Source of the DNA: Neocallimastix lanati (nom. inval.)
Lineage: Eukaryota; Neocallimastigomycota; Neocallimastigomycetes; Neocallimastigales; Neocallimastigaceae
NCBI GenBank assembly: GCA_016946835.1
Contig: JACVTC010000037.1
Coordinates: forward strand, 910,501 to 974,500
DNA length: 64,000 bases
Direction of reading: 5' to 3'
Of this stretch, positions 12,011 to 24,100 are shown piece by piece. The position numbers and the translations under genes were made by a program. The notes under the pieces are model-generated. The model searched no databases and was not told the DNA's origin. It was given only the letters and a program-made list of their open reading frames with translations. Position 1 is the first letter of the stretch; every line of letters starts with the position of its first letter.

Positions 12011-12790
12011 TGTAAAGATATCTTTATATCTTTAATAAATTTATGTAATTCATTATTACATTAATTTATGTATGAAATTTTTTCCACGATATCTTGAATA
12101 AAATTATGTAATTTACATTAATTTATGAATTAAAGCATATTTCAATAAATTTATGTAAACGAAAAATCATACATCAAATTTACGTACATGAATTAAATAC
12201 TTTAAATAATTATTTCTCCTTAAATTAATAATTGAAATTTAAAATTATAAATTAGAACTTAAATTATTTAAACTTATATTTATTAAATATGAAATTAAAT
12301 AATTTAGTCACAAAAAATTCGCCAAATCTGTTATTGTTAAATTTTTAAATTTTTATTTATTTAAATAGTATAGTTTAATATTATTAATAGTTTTTAGTTT
12401 AATTTTAAATTAGTTAAAATATTTAAATAGTTATAATAAAAAATAGTTATAATAAAAAAATAGTTAATTAGAAAATTATACTATAATTAGTTTTAGTTTA
12501 AATATTTTATTATTTTATAAAATTAATTATTATTAATATTTAAATTGAATATATGTAAATTAAATTAATTTAATATATTGGAATATAATTAAGAAAAAAT
12601 ATAAATATTGTAAATTTTCTTTAATTGAAAAAATGTAATTGTTATTTTTTTATAATTTGATAGTTCATAACATAATAAGAACTATTTAATAAAAGATTTT
12701 TCATAAACCAAATATTTTTAATAAAAAGAATTTATTTTATAATAGTGTTTTTGTATTATTATAATCTGTTTTAACATAAAACACTTTATA
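12011..12790 (+). mobile_element. Solo LTR, family J, TSD ctaac/ttaac
   Basis: It begins TGTAAAGATATC and ends CACTTTATA, flanked by CTAAC (12006-12010) and TTAAC (12791-12795), one mismatch. It splits element I gag: removing it joins ...TRIEL to AIEANPRRFPDD in frame. A second family J solo LTR, 783 bp, lies at 28484-29266 in the opposite orientation. Confidence 0.8.
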
Positions 12791-12980
12791 TTAACTCTAT
12801 CCTTGTCAAAAATCCATCGAGGTCTTTCGTAGTTCCCGAGAATAAGGGAGGGTCGTTGATAATCTTCAGTTGAGGAGCTGGATTAAGTTGTTGTTCCATT
12901 TGATCCTTAAGATTTAAATTTTGAAATATAAGATCCAATTCTTCCAACTTGATTAATTTATTTGTATACTTAAATTTCAA
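12791..12980 (-). pseudogene. Element I: gag N-terminus
   Basis: An ORF starting MKFKYTNKLIKLEELDLIFQ contains PPLFSGTTKDLDGFLTRIE, the typical start of a Ty3/gypsy gag retrotransposon domain (compare [20 protein letters not shown] in element A). It is cut by the family J solo LTR. The ATG at 12980 is the likely gag start. Confidence 0.75.
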
Positions 12981-13330
12981 CTAATATTTTATTGATTTTC
13001 TGACCTGCTTATTTATTAAGGTATTTACCTATATAATTTATTTTATTTATTCTAAATTATTTTCGTTCTAGTAATTAATTATTATTATTAATATTATATT
13101 ATTATTCATAAAGTCGTCAGCACGATATCCAATTGTAATGGTGTGCGACGAGTAAACGAAACAAATATAATATAATATAATAATATTTACTAATATGTTA
13201 TTGAAGAGCCAAGTAGAAATAAAACACCAGATAAAGCGCAAAAGACAACACAGTGACGTTAAACACGGTATGGCTCAAACACAGTAGAAACCAAACACAG
13301 TAACGGTAAACACGGTATGGATCAAACACA

Positions 13331-13410
13331 GTAGAAACTAAACAAAGTAGAAACTAAACAAAGTAGAAACTAAACAAAGTAGAAACTAAACAAAGTAGAA
13401 ACTAAACACA
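13331..13410. repeat. 16-bp tandem repeat, five copies, in element I leader
   Basis: GTAGAAACTAAACAAA is repeated head to tail five times, the last copy ending ACACA. Looser copies (CAGTAGAAACCAAACACA) lie just upstream. It sits in the untranslated leader of element I, between the gag start (12980) and the LTR-like sequence from 13497. This leader (12981-13460) is less AT-biased than its flanks and has no ORF. Confidence 0.85.
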
Positions 13411-13496
13411 GTAGAAGAATCCAAACGCAATAGTAGAATACAAACGCAATAGTAGTTTTTTACTTGTTATAACGTGTTTTTGTTTAAATCTTAATG

Positions 13497-13780
13497 GGTA
13501 TTAGTTATTGTAATGAATCCGTCAATAAAAACAGATTATAACAATAAAAAACACTACAATTTAAACAAATAAAATTAAAGTAATTTCTTTTATTAATAAA
13601 TTCTTTTATTAATTATAAACTTCTCTTATGTTATTAACTGTAAAATAGTTAATAACTAATACATCGATTTAATTTAGAAAAATTTCATGTATTTATATTT
13701 TTTCTTATTACATTATTAATATATGATGTTATTTAATAATATATATAAAACTATTTATTTATTTTATTACATTTAATTTA
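13497..13780. mobile_element. LTR-like fragment related to families H and J
   Basis: The stretch containing CAGATTATAACAATAAAAAA and TTAATAACTAATACATCGAT resembles, in reverse orientation, the 3' half of the H and J LTRs (compare 12700-12790 and 19400-19566). Exact ends and a TSD could not be found. It may be the 5' LTR of element I on the minus strand. Confidence 0.45.
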
Positions 13781-13792
13781 TAAATAAATAAG

Positions 13793-15483
13793 TTAATATT
13801 TATGAAAGTTTTTAAACTCCTTTAAAAGTTCAGAATAATTCAAGTTTTCTTCGGGCACCCATGACAATATCCTTTCTACTTTATCAAATACTGAATCTTT
13901 CAGTAATGTTTTCGTTGATCCAAGATTTCTTTGACTTCGTATTCTTCATTATCATTTACAATAATTGGAGGTGGAGGAGATTGCTTTCTTTTAAATTTAT
14001 TATCTTCGTAATAGGGTTCTAAACTAGATACGTGCACAACAGGATGAATTGTAATGTTTTTAGGTAGTTTCAATTTAAACGAAACTTCAGAGACTTTCTT
14101 CATTATCCTAATTTACGAGGATTAAATTTCTTATTACCAGAGCGAAGTATTAGAGAACTATCTAACCAAACCTTGTCATTAACTTTGAAATCCGGTGGTT
14201 TGCTTCTGTATCTGTCTGCAAATTTCTTCTGTGTTTCATTTGCTTGTTTAAGATTTACTTTTAATTCTTCTATTAACTCGTTTAGATTTCGGGTAAATTC
14301 TTCAGCTCTAGGAACATTAACTTGATTTGGAATAGCAGGTGAATATTTGGGATGATAACCATAATTCAAGAAAAAGGGAGACTGTTTTGCGGATTCTTGG
14401 ATTGTATTGTTGTAACTAAATTCAGATAACTTTATAAATTTACTCCAACTGGTTCTTTTATAGTTAGAGAAACATCTTAAATATTGTTAAATAACGGAGT
14501 TCACTCTCTCCGTTTGGCCGTTCGTTTGATGGTGAAAGGGATAAGAAAATTTAAGATCAACAGATAAAGTTAGGCAAACAGCTTTCCAAAATTTGGAAGT
14601 GAATTGTGAACCACGATCGGAAAAAATTTCTGTAGGAAGTCCATGAAGACAAAAGATACCATTAATGAAAGCAATAGCAGTTTCTTCAGCAGAAGGAATA
14701 CCAGCAAAAGCAATAAAATGACCCATTTTAGTTAATCGATCAATAACAACAAGAATACATGTGAACCCATTAGATGAAGGGAGATCCGTAATATAATCCA
14801 TTGAAATAGATGACTAAGGACGATCAGCGATGGCAAGAGGTTTAAGGAATCCATAAGGCTTATGACGAGAAGGCTTTGAACGAGAGCAGGTTTCGCAAGA
14901 ACGAACATAATCAGCAACATCAGAATTAAGAGAAGGCCACCAGAAATCGCGAGATATAAGAGAGGAAGTTTTCTAAATACCAAAGTGTCCTGCAGCTGGA
15001 GAGTCATGACAAATCTTGAGGATGAAAGAACGGCATTTAGGTGGGATATAAATTTTATTATTAAATAAAAGGAAACTGTTACTTAAAGTAAATTTATCTA
15101 TTTGTGGATGAGGAATAGGAGATTTAGGATTATATAAATAGTTACAAATATTGCAATAAAATTCGTCAAATTTATAAGAAGAAAGGATTTCATCACTAAA
15201 AGAAGAAATCGACGTAGCAACAGCACAAAAGTTTTCTGGTCTAAGTACTGTGAAAGGCACATCATCAGAAGAAATTGAAGAAATATAATCAGGACGGCGA
15301 GAAAGGGAATCCGGTTTGCCATTTGAAGAACCAGAGCGATATTTAATAATAAAGTTAAATTCAGAAAGAAAAAGTGACCAACCAACCAATCTTTGAGTCA
15401 TCTTTTCAGGCTTTTTTTGTAAGAGTAGATTTCTGTGGTCAGAGTATATAGTAAAAGGTTCCGAGGTTCCTTTGAGGGCATCT
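13793..15483 (-). pseudogene. Element M: decayed Ty3/gypsy fragment, RNase H end to chromodomain
   Basis: From right to left it contains the end of RNase H (YSDHRNLL, GSSNGKPDSLSRRPDY), the integrase zinc domain (DSPAAGHFGI and Cys residues near 14890), the core (MDYITDLPSSNGF, GIFCLHGLPTEIFSDRGSQF), the TIHPVVHVSSLEPYYED box and a chromodomain remnant. The best match in the window is element A (33756-36200) and E. In-frame stops sit at W and E positions (RP-stop-SSIS near 14813; VNSVI-stop-QYL near 14487). It is truncated at about 15483 inside RNase H, with no LTR visible. Confidence 0.8.
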
Positions 15484-16164
15484 TTAATTTATTGTCTTAT
15501 ATCATAGTATATAAGAAGATGATGAACCGACTGGAATTAACACTATTTAGAGCACTACTACTGCTACCACTACCAAATAAATGATTTGATTTGATATAAA
15601 AAGTCTAGTAAATATTTTTCTTCTTACACTGGTTGTTGAACGATCAGCATCAGAGGATGACTTTTACTACTATATTTATCGCTTTCTTAATACTATTTTA
15701 TTGAAGATTTGTTTTCACTCCCCACTTCTACCTGATTTGAGGGTTCATGTTCTATTCTTACCTATTTTTGATTTTTCAAAAGAACCTTTTGGATCAAATG
15801 AAAAAAGTTACTCAATAATGATACATATCTTCCACAAATTTTTCATCGAATGACGTAGCATTTATAGTTTCATTTATATCATAATTATTTTCTGAAAATA
15901 TAGAATTCGCTAGTATGGATTCTGCAAAAACCGATGGTTGATTTTTTATACATTCATCTTCATTATTATCTACTACTGACTTATCATAAGTTAAAAAAAT
16001 TGATAAAAATATAAGTGTAAATCTTTCCGAAATACAATACCTATGTTGTGAAGATTCGTATAATTCCTTTTGTGTTCTTCAAATCATTAGGTGTATTTAA
16101 AATTGGGGAAATCTTATTACTAGCATTAAATATATTTATTATTTCTAGTTTCAAAAATATAAAA
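15484..16164 (-). other. Unrecognised degenerate coding remnant
   Basis: A minus-strand frame, open from about 16060 to the stop at 15812-15814, reads FTLIFLSIFLTYDKSVVDNN and continues acidic (SENNYDINETINATSFDEKF). It has coding-like composition and a signal-peptide-like hydrophobic start. A second frame just upstream reads NTPNDLKNTKGIIRIFTT. I do not recognise a family. It could be the remnant of a secreted protein gene or of a transposon. The remainder holds nothing I can identify. Confidence 0.3.
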
Positions 16165-16169
16165 TTATT

Positions 16170-16460
16170 TGTTAGGAAAGGAAAAATTCCCTAATGGTAA
16201 AACTTGCCCAAATAAAATGGTATTTTTGAGCTTTTTTTATTTGTTTTTATTTTGGGAGAGATTAGTGGACACCAGCAATGTATTTTAAAGATGTTACTTT
16301 TAGGTTTTATTTCTTTTTTTATTTGTGAGGAAGGGGAAAATTCCCGTATAGGTACAAACTTGCAGGAATACATAGTATTTCTGAGCTTTTTTATTTTAAT
16401 TTATTTTTTTTAACATTTATTTTTTATTTTTAAATTTCAAATGTTACTTTTTACATACAT
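16170..16460. repeat. Two diverged direct repeats of about 150 bp
   Basis: Unit 1 (about 16170-16325) and unit 2 (about 16326-16460) share GGAAAATTCCCgTA, AAACTTGC, a GGTATTTTTGAGCTTTTTT-like stretch and a final ATGTTACTTTT. They are non-coding and of mixed composition. Unit ends are approximate. Confidence 0.65.
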
Positions 16461-16589
16461 GTATTTTTTTATAATAAAATTAATACAGTTATGGAAGGGT
16501 ATTCTCTTGCCTTTTAAAAAAAAAATAATTTTTGTTTTTGAGTGTTATTATATTTATTATAATATTTTGTTATAATAAAAAACACCTAA

Positions 16590-17480
16590 ACACAAAAAAA
16601 GAAAAAAAAAGCCGCGCATTGATATATCTGCCTTTTGTTTGGTTTTTTGGGATTCTTCCGGAATTTTTTTCTGGTTCTAGTGTCTTCTGTTTTCTTAGTT
16701 TTTGGGACATTTTCTTTTGGTACGCTCAGATCTTCAGTTCCCTTTTGTTTTTGGCTTCTTTTAGTTTCTACTTGAGGTTTAATCTTTTTCGGTTTTCTTT
16801 AGATTTCTTAGTTTTGGACTTGGTTTCTGTTCCCATTGGTTTCGGGTTCCTGATTCTTGGTTTCTACTTTTGGATAAAATCTTTTCTTCTCTCAGTCTCT
16901 GACATCTTTCTTTGGGTTTAGCTTTGCTTCTGGAATCTACCATTTTTTCTTTGAAAAATAAAACTCTCGGTTTTTAGGTACTATAGCAAACTCACATTAA
17001 TACCAAAATCTATCTAGGCGAAAAAAAAAAAAGAAATTTGATATAAAAAATTCTTAAAGAAGTTCTACAATTTTTGGGACTTTTTAAAGAATATTACAGG
17101 TAAATATAATATTTAAATATACTAGGAGCGGTTAGAGCTCATAAACAGAGTTTCGGCGGTTAGTAACTAGTTTCAGTAGGTTAGAAACGATAGCCGTTAA
17201 TTATTCGAATATAAACGGGCTTCAAAACCCTAGGGTGTAAAGAGCGTGTGGATTAAACGAAAGCCACATCCTACCAATCAACTTCAACAGTTCGGTGGTT
17301 GCTCTATTCGAATAAGCTCTGACGAATAAGGAACTATAGTCAACGAAGGCTATAGGTTGGTCGTGAAGGTTAAGCGACTTTAAAATATATAGTTTATAAT
17401 TTTTTACTTTGAGGTCTTGTATATACCTCTTGTTAGTAACTCTTGCCGGTTTTTTTATTTTGTTGTAAGGCATAAAAGAG
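16590..17480. other. Composition island: pyrimidine-rich tract and GC-richer block
   Basis: From 16610 to 16975 the plus strand is strikingly poor in A and rich in T, C and G (TTCTGGTTCTAGTGTCTTC is typical). The next block, 17120-17480, is the most GC-balanced non-coding DNA in the window (for example GGCGGTTAGTAACTAG). Frames here are chance ORFs. The position just before the gag of element E suggests its LTR or leader, but I could not find LTR ends. Function is unknown. Confidence 0.4.
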
Positions 17481-17711
17481 TGAAATTTAGTCCAGTTATT
17501 ATATTTATCAAATTAAATTTAAAAAAAAATAATTTAAATCAGCAATTAAACTAAAAGCCTAAAAAAATAATAATTTATAATTCTTTATCATTACAATTTT
17601 CATTCGGGAGCACTAAAATAAATAAGATAATAATAATAATAATAGTGATAATATTAAATAAATCTACCTATTGCAATTTTTAAACTTGTTTATAATTTAA
17701 TAATTCTTTCA

Positions 17712-18101
17712 ATGTCTTCTTCATCAAACGATTTTCATTTTAATGGTGATTCAGCTAAGCTCAAGGGATTTTTAGCTTATATTGGGTTAGCCATTGCTCT
17801 TCGTCCTGAATATTTCACCAATGATCCGTTAAAAGTAGCTTATACTATCACTTTGTTACGAAATGAAGCTATGGATTGGGCTGCAGACTTGATGAATGAA
17901 AATAACCCAGTCCTTGACGATTTTAACGCTTTCATTGAACTTATGAAGGATAGATTCAGTGACGTAGATGCAGTTTTTAATTGTAATCAAGCTCTTATGC
18001 ATATTAAGCAAAAAGCATATGGCAAAGTCACTGATTACAATAATGAATTCCGTAGGCTTTCGGAAAAAACGGACTGGAATGAATTTGCCTTAATGGATGC
18101 T
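17712..18101 (+). pseudogene. Element E: gag N-terminal part
   Basis: Gag of a Ty3/gypsy element, starting MSSSSNDFHFNGDSAKLKGF. It has the gag-domain features ALRPEYFTNDPLKVAYTITL, NEAMDWAADL and YNNEFRRLSEKTDWNE, and is clearly homologous to A1 gag. The reading frame continues by chance into the solo LTR (stop at 18134), but the real join is at 19572: DA before the insertion and YIKGLLPRLQERV after it. This is the 5' end of the host element into which nearly all insertions to its right are nested. Confidence 0.9.
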
Positions 18102-19566
18102 TGTAAAGATTTAATAAAAATCTTTAATAATTAATTATTAAATAATTAATTAATGTAATAAAATTACATAAATTTATGATTTACGTATATGAAAATTAAT
18201 TATAAATTTATGTAAACTTTTCATAAAGGATAAATATTATTTAAATAATTTTGGATAATAAATTTAATTTAAAAAATTTATTTAAGTTAGTTATTTTAGT
18301 TTAGTTTATTTAAAATAGTTATTCTATTTAACTTAGTTTAGTTAGTTTAAAATACTTTAAAATTAATTTCGGAATAGTTTTAAATAGTTAAAATTAGTTT
18401 AAATAGTTTATAAAAATAGTTTTGAATTGTAAATATATAAACATTAGTATTAATAATGTTTATATAATAAATATCTAATAAATGAGTTTTTATTGAATTT
18501 AATTATTATTGTAAATAAGTTGAAAGTTTATTGAATTAATTATTGTTTAGTTTTAGTTAATTATTATTTAATAAAATTATTAATAAATATTTTGTTTATA
18601 AATAAATAGTAATATATGTAAATTAGATAGAAATAATATATTTGTAAAGATGTGATTATCCCAATCACATTTTAAATTAAAAAATTTTTCTTGTGTAATT
18701 CAAAAATGTAAATTATTCTTTGATTTATAAAATAATAAGCAAAGTAAATAAATCATATGAACTAAATTTTTGAATTATATTCTTAAGCCACAAGATAAAT
18801 TTTTAATGTAATAATTTTTATAAAATTTAATTCTGAGAAAATTATTGTTGTAAAATAATTTAAATGAATTAATTAAAGTTTAAAACAAAATAAATCAATA
18901 ATTTATTTTGTGAAAATTAAGTTTCAAAATTTAATCATGACTCCTTTAACATTGTTTTTAAATCGAAAATAAATAAAGACTTTACTTATAATATTAAAAT
19001 AATAAATTGATAATAAATGTACTTAATTTTAATTATTTAGTATTTAGTTTAATTAATAATTATATTTTTCTAAATTTAGCTATAGCTTATAAATTTATTA
19101 TTTAATAAAATTCATTAGGATAGTTTTATATTAAAATATATGTAATTTAAATAAAATAATATATTATCAATGTATTTAGGAAAAGTATAAATAGAAGATA
19201 CTTTTCACATTTTTTTCTCGATGTAATTGTTATTTAACAAACAACTATTAAATATTAATAAAATATATTTTTAATCAAAATATTTTTTTTAATAAAATAA
19301 AATTTATTGTATCTTTGTTATTGTAATCTATTTTGGTATTTTTTTTTACAATATTATAATATAATCATAAAAAATCATAAATACATGTAAATTTCTATAA
19401 TTAAATAGATGTATTAGTTATTGACTATCAAATAGTTAATAACGAGAAGAGATTTATTTTTAATTTAATAAAAGATTATTTATTAAAAAAGAAATTTTTT
19501 TATTACGCGTTTAAAATATTTTGTGTATTTTGTTATTTGTAATCTGTTTCTTCCAAACTCTTTACA
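18102..19566 (+). mobile_element. Solo LTR family H, itself containing a family K solo LTR; TSD atgct
   Basis: It begins TGTAAAGATTTAATAAAAATC and ends CAAACTCTTTACA. Perfect 5-bp repeats ATGCT lie at 18097-18101 and 19567-19571. Removing the block and one ATGCT restores E gag in frame. The family K LTR (18643-19350) is inserted within it, so H itself is about 750 bp. Confidence 0.9.
18643..19350 (+). mobile_element. Solo LTR, family K, TSD atatt, nested in H
   Basis: It begins TGTAAAGATGTGATTATCCC and ends GGTATTTTTTTTTACA, with ATATT repeats at 18638-18642 and 19351-19355. It is 708 bp, against 716 bp at 9053 and 703 bp at 56731. Confidence 0.9.
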
Positions 19567-20705
19567 ATGCTTATATTAAAGGATTGCTACCAAGACTTCA
19601 AGAAAGAGTAATTAGTTTGTTCCCTCCTCCTGCCAAATTAAGTAAACTAATGAGAATTACAAATCGTATAGATCATCAAATGACTCGATTCGCAACGATC
19701 AACAATTACAATTCTAGAAATAACAGTAATAATAATAATTCTCGTAATAATAGGAAGTATTTTAGATTTAACTCTAGTAATAATAGAAACGCTAATTCTA
19801 ATTCTTTTTTCAAATCAAAAAATGAATCAAATTACTCTCATTTATCCCCTGAAGAAAGAGCAAGAAGAATTAAGGAAGGGCTTTGTCTATATTGTGGACA
19901 ATCAGGCTATAAGTTAATAAATTGTCCATAAAGAGCAAATAAATCTAGCTCCTCCCATATGGCTAGATCTAATTCAACTAAGAAATTTAATAAGGATTGT
20001 ATTATTAAGTGTTCTTTTATTTATAAAAATAAATGGATTAAAGCTAATGCTCTTATTGATTCTGGCTCTTACTTGAGTCTTATGGATACTAAATTCGCTA
20101 AAATGAACAATTTTAAGCTTTTATATGATAATTTAGAGGCTGATAACATTACTGGTATTGGTGGTGGCAAAGACGTTATTGGTAAAACTATATCAATATT
20201 ATTTAAAGTTAGTAACCTTCAGGTCTTTACAGAATTTTTTGTTATTGATTTGAACGACAAATTTGAGTGCTTAATTGGTACTAGATTTCTTAAAGAAAAT
20301 AAATCATCAATTGATTTCAACAATAATATTTTAAGCTTTTGCAATAGTAATAACAATGTGTCAGATTCTTCCTTAGTTGAATCAACCTCGGTTAATTCTA
20401 CTTCACTCTCTCTTACATCTAATACTTCCAACTCTATCTCTTCGAAACCAACCTATTCCAGTTCATGCACCCCTAATAATTCTTTGATTGATAATTCTTC
20501 TATTTCTCCTTCATTGTTGAAGAATTCAATTGCCTCATCCCCAAACATGGATACTCCAAATAAAACACTTCCCGTCATTTACCTAGAATTCTCAGATGTA
20601 TTTAGTGAAGAAGAAGCTAAAATCTTACCTCCTCATTCTAATTTTGATTGTGCTATTGACCTTAAACCTAATGCTAAGCTATATTATAGTGCAATTTATC
20701 CTCTT
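19567..20705 (+). pseudogene. Element E: gag C-terminus, protease and linker to reverse transcriptase
   Basis: Gag resumes with YIKGLLPRLQERVISLFPPP, then an Asn/Arg-rich basic region and a zinc knuckle, CLYCGQSGYKLINC. There the histidine of CX2CX4HX4C is replaced by tyrosine (A1 has [14 protein letters not shown]). A premature TAA follows at 19929-19931 in the same frame. The protease has ALIDSGSYLSLMD, giving the DSG catalytic triad, and a later LIGTRFL flap-like motif. A Ser/Thr/Asn-rich linker leads to SDVFSEEEAKILPPHSNFDC and AIYPL, the usual start of gypsy reverse transcriptase, where the 34.8-kb block is inserted. Confidence 0.88.
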
Positions 20706-20720
20706 TGTAACGAAACTCAT

Positions 20721-21101
20721 TGGTACGTTACAAAAGAATTTCTCAATTTACAATTAATTATCTTGATATTAGTAAGAAATAACAATTTGCAATATTATAA
20801 CTATTTAAAACACTAATTTAAAAATCAGATTTATTTTGGTTTCAAATTATTTTTATTAATTTTTTAGTAATTTCAATTTTGAGATCTCATTGATCTCAAT
20901 TTTACATTTAAATTATTTTTGATCAATTTTTACTATTTAAAAAATAAACATTGGTTGTTAAAAAAAATTATTTCTTTCTATTTCTATTTTAAATTAAATT
21001 TTTTAATTTATCTTTTTATGGATTAATGTTGTTTCTATTTCTAAATTTTCTTAATTATAATTTATATATTAAATTTAAATATTTCATTAGGTTTTGTACC
21101 A
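20721..21101 (-). repeat. Element B 3' LTR
   Basis: A 381-bp LTR starting TGGTACGTTACAAAAG and ending GGTTTTGTACCA, matching by eye the right LTR at 25966-26882 after the solo LTR there is removed. One visible difference is CAATTTACAATT here against CAATTTTCAATT on the right. Confidence 0.95.
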
Positions 21102-21140
21102 AGATCTCCCCCTCGAAATTGGACTTCGTCCCTTGAAGTC

Positions 21141-24100
21141 TTAGGAAAAATAGGGTACAATATTCTTCTTGTGGATGTTACGGTCCATCATTTCTCCAGT
21201 TTCCGGATCTTCTAAAGATACGGTATTAAATTCTACCTTAACTATTCGCAGTGGGCCCAAGAAAAATGGGTCGAGTTTACGACGATTCACATAACGAACT
21301 AGTACAAGGTCTCCTTTTTTGTAGTTATTCTTCATTCTTTTAGCTTGCTGTCTGCGATCTCTCCATAAAGCATTAGCTCGTTCAATATTTGCAATTGCTT
21401 CTTGTATCCATTTTCTATGTTTAGTAAATCGTCGGATTAAATATTCCTCATGTGTCTCTTGTGGTAACTTCCTATCTATATTTACTAGTAGTTCAAAAGG
21501 TTGCTTGTCCCTTCGGCCATACAATAACTCGAAACTAGAAAATCCAGTAACTTCACTTTTAGTAGTCCTCAAAGCCCATAAAGCGGTTGGTAACAACTCA
21601 TCCCAGTCTCGTTCATTTTCTGACAATAACCTTAAATATCTACAAATTTCTTTATTACGATTCTCCACCTTACCATTTGTTTCAGGATGATAGGTAGTTG
21701 CTGGAGGTACATAGACATTGTACAGATCCAGGAATCCCAGAGTTTGCATTGAAATTAATTATGGACCATTATCGGTTATTACTAATTCCGGAATACCATG
21801 TCGACTAAATACGTTTACTAAAAATTTAATAATATCGGAAGATTCCGTTTTTTGTAATGGGCTAGCTTCAACCCATCCTGTAAAATAGTCTACTAGTACT
21901 ACTATAAACCTATTATTTCTTCTGGTAGTGTACAAGGGTCCAACTAGATCGAGTCCTACTCTCACAAAGGGGGCTTCGACAGGGGTAGGAATACTTTCTG
22001 AATCTTTAGGATAAGGTCGAGGTCGAAAAAGTTGGCATTTAGGGCAAGTTCTGACTATACGGTTAACATCACGAGTCATATTGGTCCAGTAGTAATCTCG
22101 TTTTAATCTACTATAGGTTTTTAGAAATCCTTCATGCCCTATTCCATGAGCCTTTTGTAGTAGTTCCAATTTCTCATTCTCGTCAGTTATTACCTTCCTA
22201 AGGTTTTCTCCTTCCTGGTAGAATTTATCTCGATCGATAGTTATTATTTTCTTATTTATATAATGATCCATTAGGGAGGTTGCGCTAGCTACTTTAATTT
22301 GTTCATTCGTATTCTCGTTGAGATTCAACCTAAACAAGGCATCTGCAAAGAAATTCTTTCTTCCTTCTTCGTATACAACGTTTACCTTTAACATACTAAA
22401 TTCTAAGATCCAATTGGTTAGTTGCCTTTCAGTTGGTTCCTTGTTTTTAAACATTCCCACTAATGGTTTGTGGTCAGTATATAATACTGTTTCAAATACA
22501 TTACCTGCGATATAGCTTTTAAATTTCATTAAACTAAAGTACGCTGCTGCTCCTTCTAGCTTGGTTATGGGATAATTTTTCTCTTCTTTTCTTAAAGTTC
22601 TACTTACAAAATGGACAGGGAATTCTTTGTTCTCATGTTTCAGCAATAACACTCCTCCAAATCCTTCATAAGAGGCGACCGTTCGGATGATGAAGGGTTT
22701 CGAAAAATCAGGGAATTTTAAAACTGGATAGTCTATTATTGCTTGTTTTAATCGGTCAAATCCTTCTTGACATTCGTCATTCCATTCAAATACTGTGTCT
22801 TTCCTCATTAATTTATATAGTCCTTTTGCAATTTTTGAAAAGTTAGCAATGAACTTCCGGTAATAGCTAACAGTTCCCAGAAAAGATCGTAGCTCAGTCA
22901 AATTAGTTGGTTGTTTCCATCTTTTAATAGCTTCCACCTTAGCTGTCGTAGGCTTAATTCCTTCAATTGTTAGTAAATGACACAAAACTTTTACTTCTTC
23001 CATGAAAAAATGGCATTTCTCTAAATTAATTTTTAATCCATGCTCTCGAATGATCTTGAATACTTCTTTCAGATCTTGTAGATGTTGCTCTTTACTGCTT
23101 GAAAATATGACTATATCATCTAAATACACAAACATGCATTTACCAATTAACGGGAAGAATATGCGATTCATCTCCCGTTGGAATGTAGCAGGAGCATTTG
23201 TTAGTCCAAAGGGCATGACAACAAAGTTATAATTCCCATACATTGTTGTAAACCCAGTCTTATCTATATCTTCAGGATTCATAGGTATCTGATGATACCC
23301 GAAGAAAAGGTCTATAGTAGTGATTGCTTTAATATCACCATCAATCGAAAACAATATTTCTTCAATATAAGGTATGGCATAGGCATCCTTAAGAGTCATC
23401 TTATTCAATTTACGGTAATCGATACATAACCTCCACTTGCCATTCTTTTTAGGTATAAGTATTACGGGAGAAGACCATGGCGAATGGGAGGGAATTATCA
23501 ACTTCTTATTTAATAGCTTGGTTAGTTATTCTTTTAATATATCAGCCTTTGCCTTGGATAATCGATAAGAGCGTTGTTTAATTGGTCTACTATTTTCCTT
23601 AAGTTGTATTGAATGAGGTAGCAATTTGGACTTTCCTAAATCGTCAGAGCTTAGTGCTAGTACATCATCATACATTTTCAATAACTCCCGATTTTTCATT
23701 ATAATTCTTTTATCACATATTCCAATAGCTTTTCCACATATTCCATCTAATATCACCTCTCTTCTTCCTATTTTTAGATCTTCATCCTTATGGTAGTTAA
23801 AAATTTTTACTTCATTGACTTCCTTGAAGTTTATTTGCTTAGACTCGTCCTCGCTTACTGATGAATTAGACTGTTCTGTATACAGTAGTAAATTAACAAT
23901 TTCTCCTTGTTTTAGCTGCTTTCTTTCGTCTGAACGATCTAATTCTTCCAGCTTCTCAATTACGTCCCACAATTTATATTTCTCTTTGACTTCTTTAAAT
24001 AAATTTTTAAGTTCATTTGATTCTAAATTGGAATTTATTTTGCAAAGTTCAAACGTTACAGGATTAATAAAAAGATAATTTTCAATAATAGTTTCATAAC

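Noticed and set aside
13331-13410. CRISPR-like array (regular short repeats)
   Set aside because: Units are head to tail with no spacers, and the context is a eukaryotic retrotransposon leader.
16532-16921. Plus-strand open frame of 129 codons rich in Phe/Leu, resembling a membrane protein
   Set aside because: It is produced by the pyrimidine-rich tract (TTT, CTT, TCT codons); there is no plausible start context or conserved motif and the tract continues beyond the stop.
17222-17473. Minus-strand frame of 83 codons in the GC-richer block
   Set aside because: No homology recognised, no upstream coding signal, and the block looks like untranslated leader DNA of element E.
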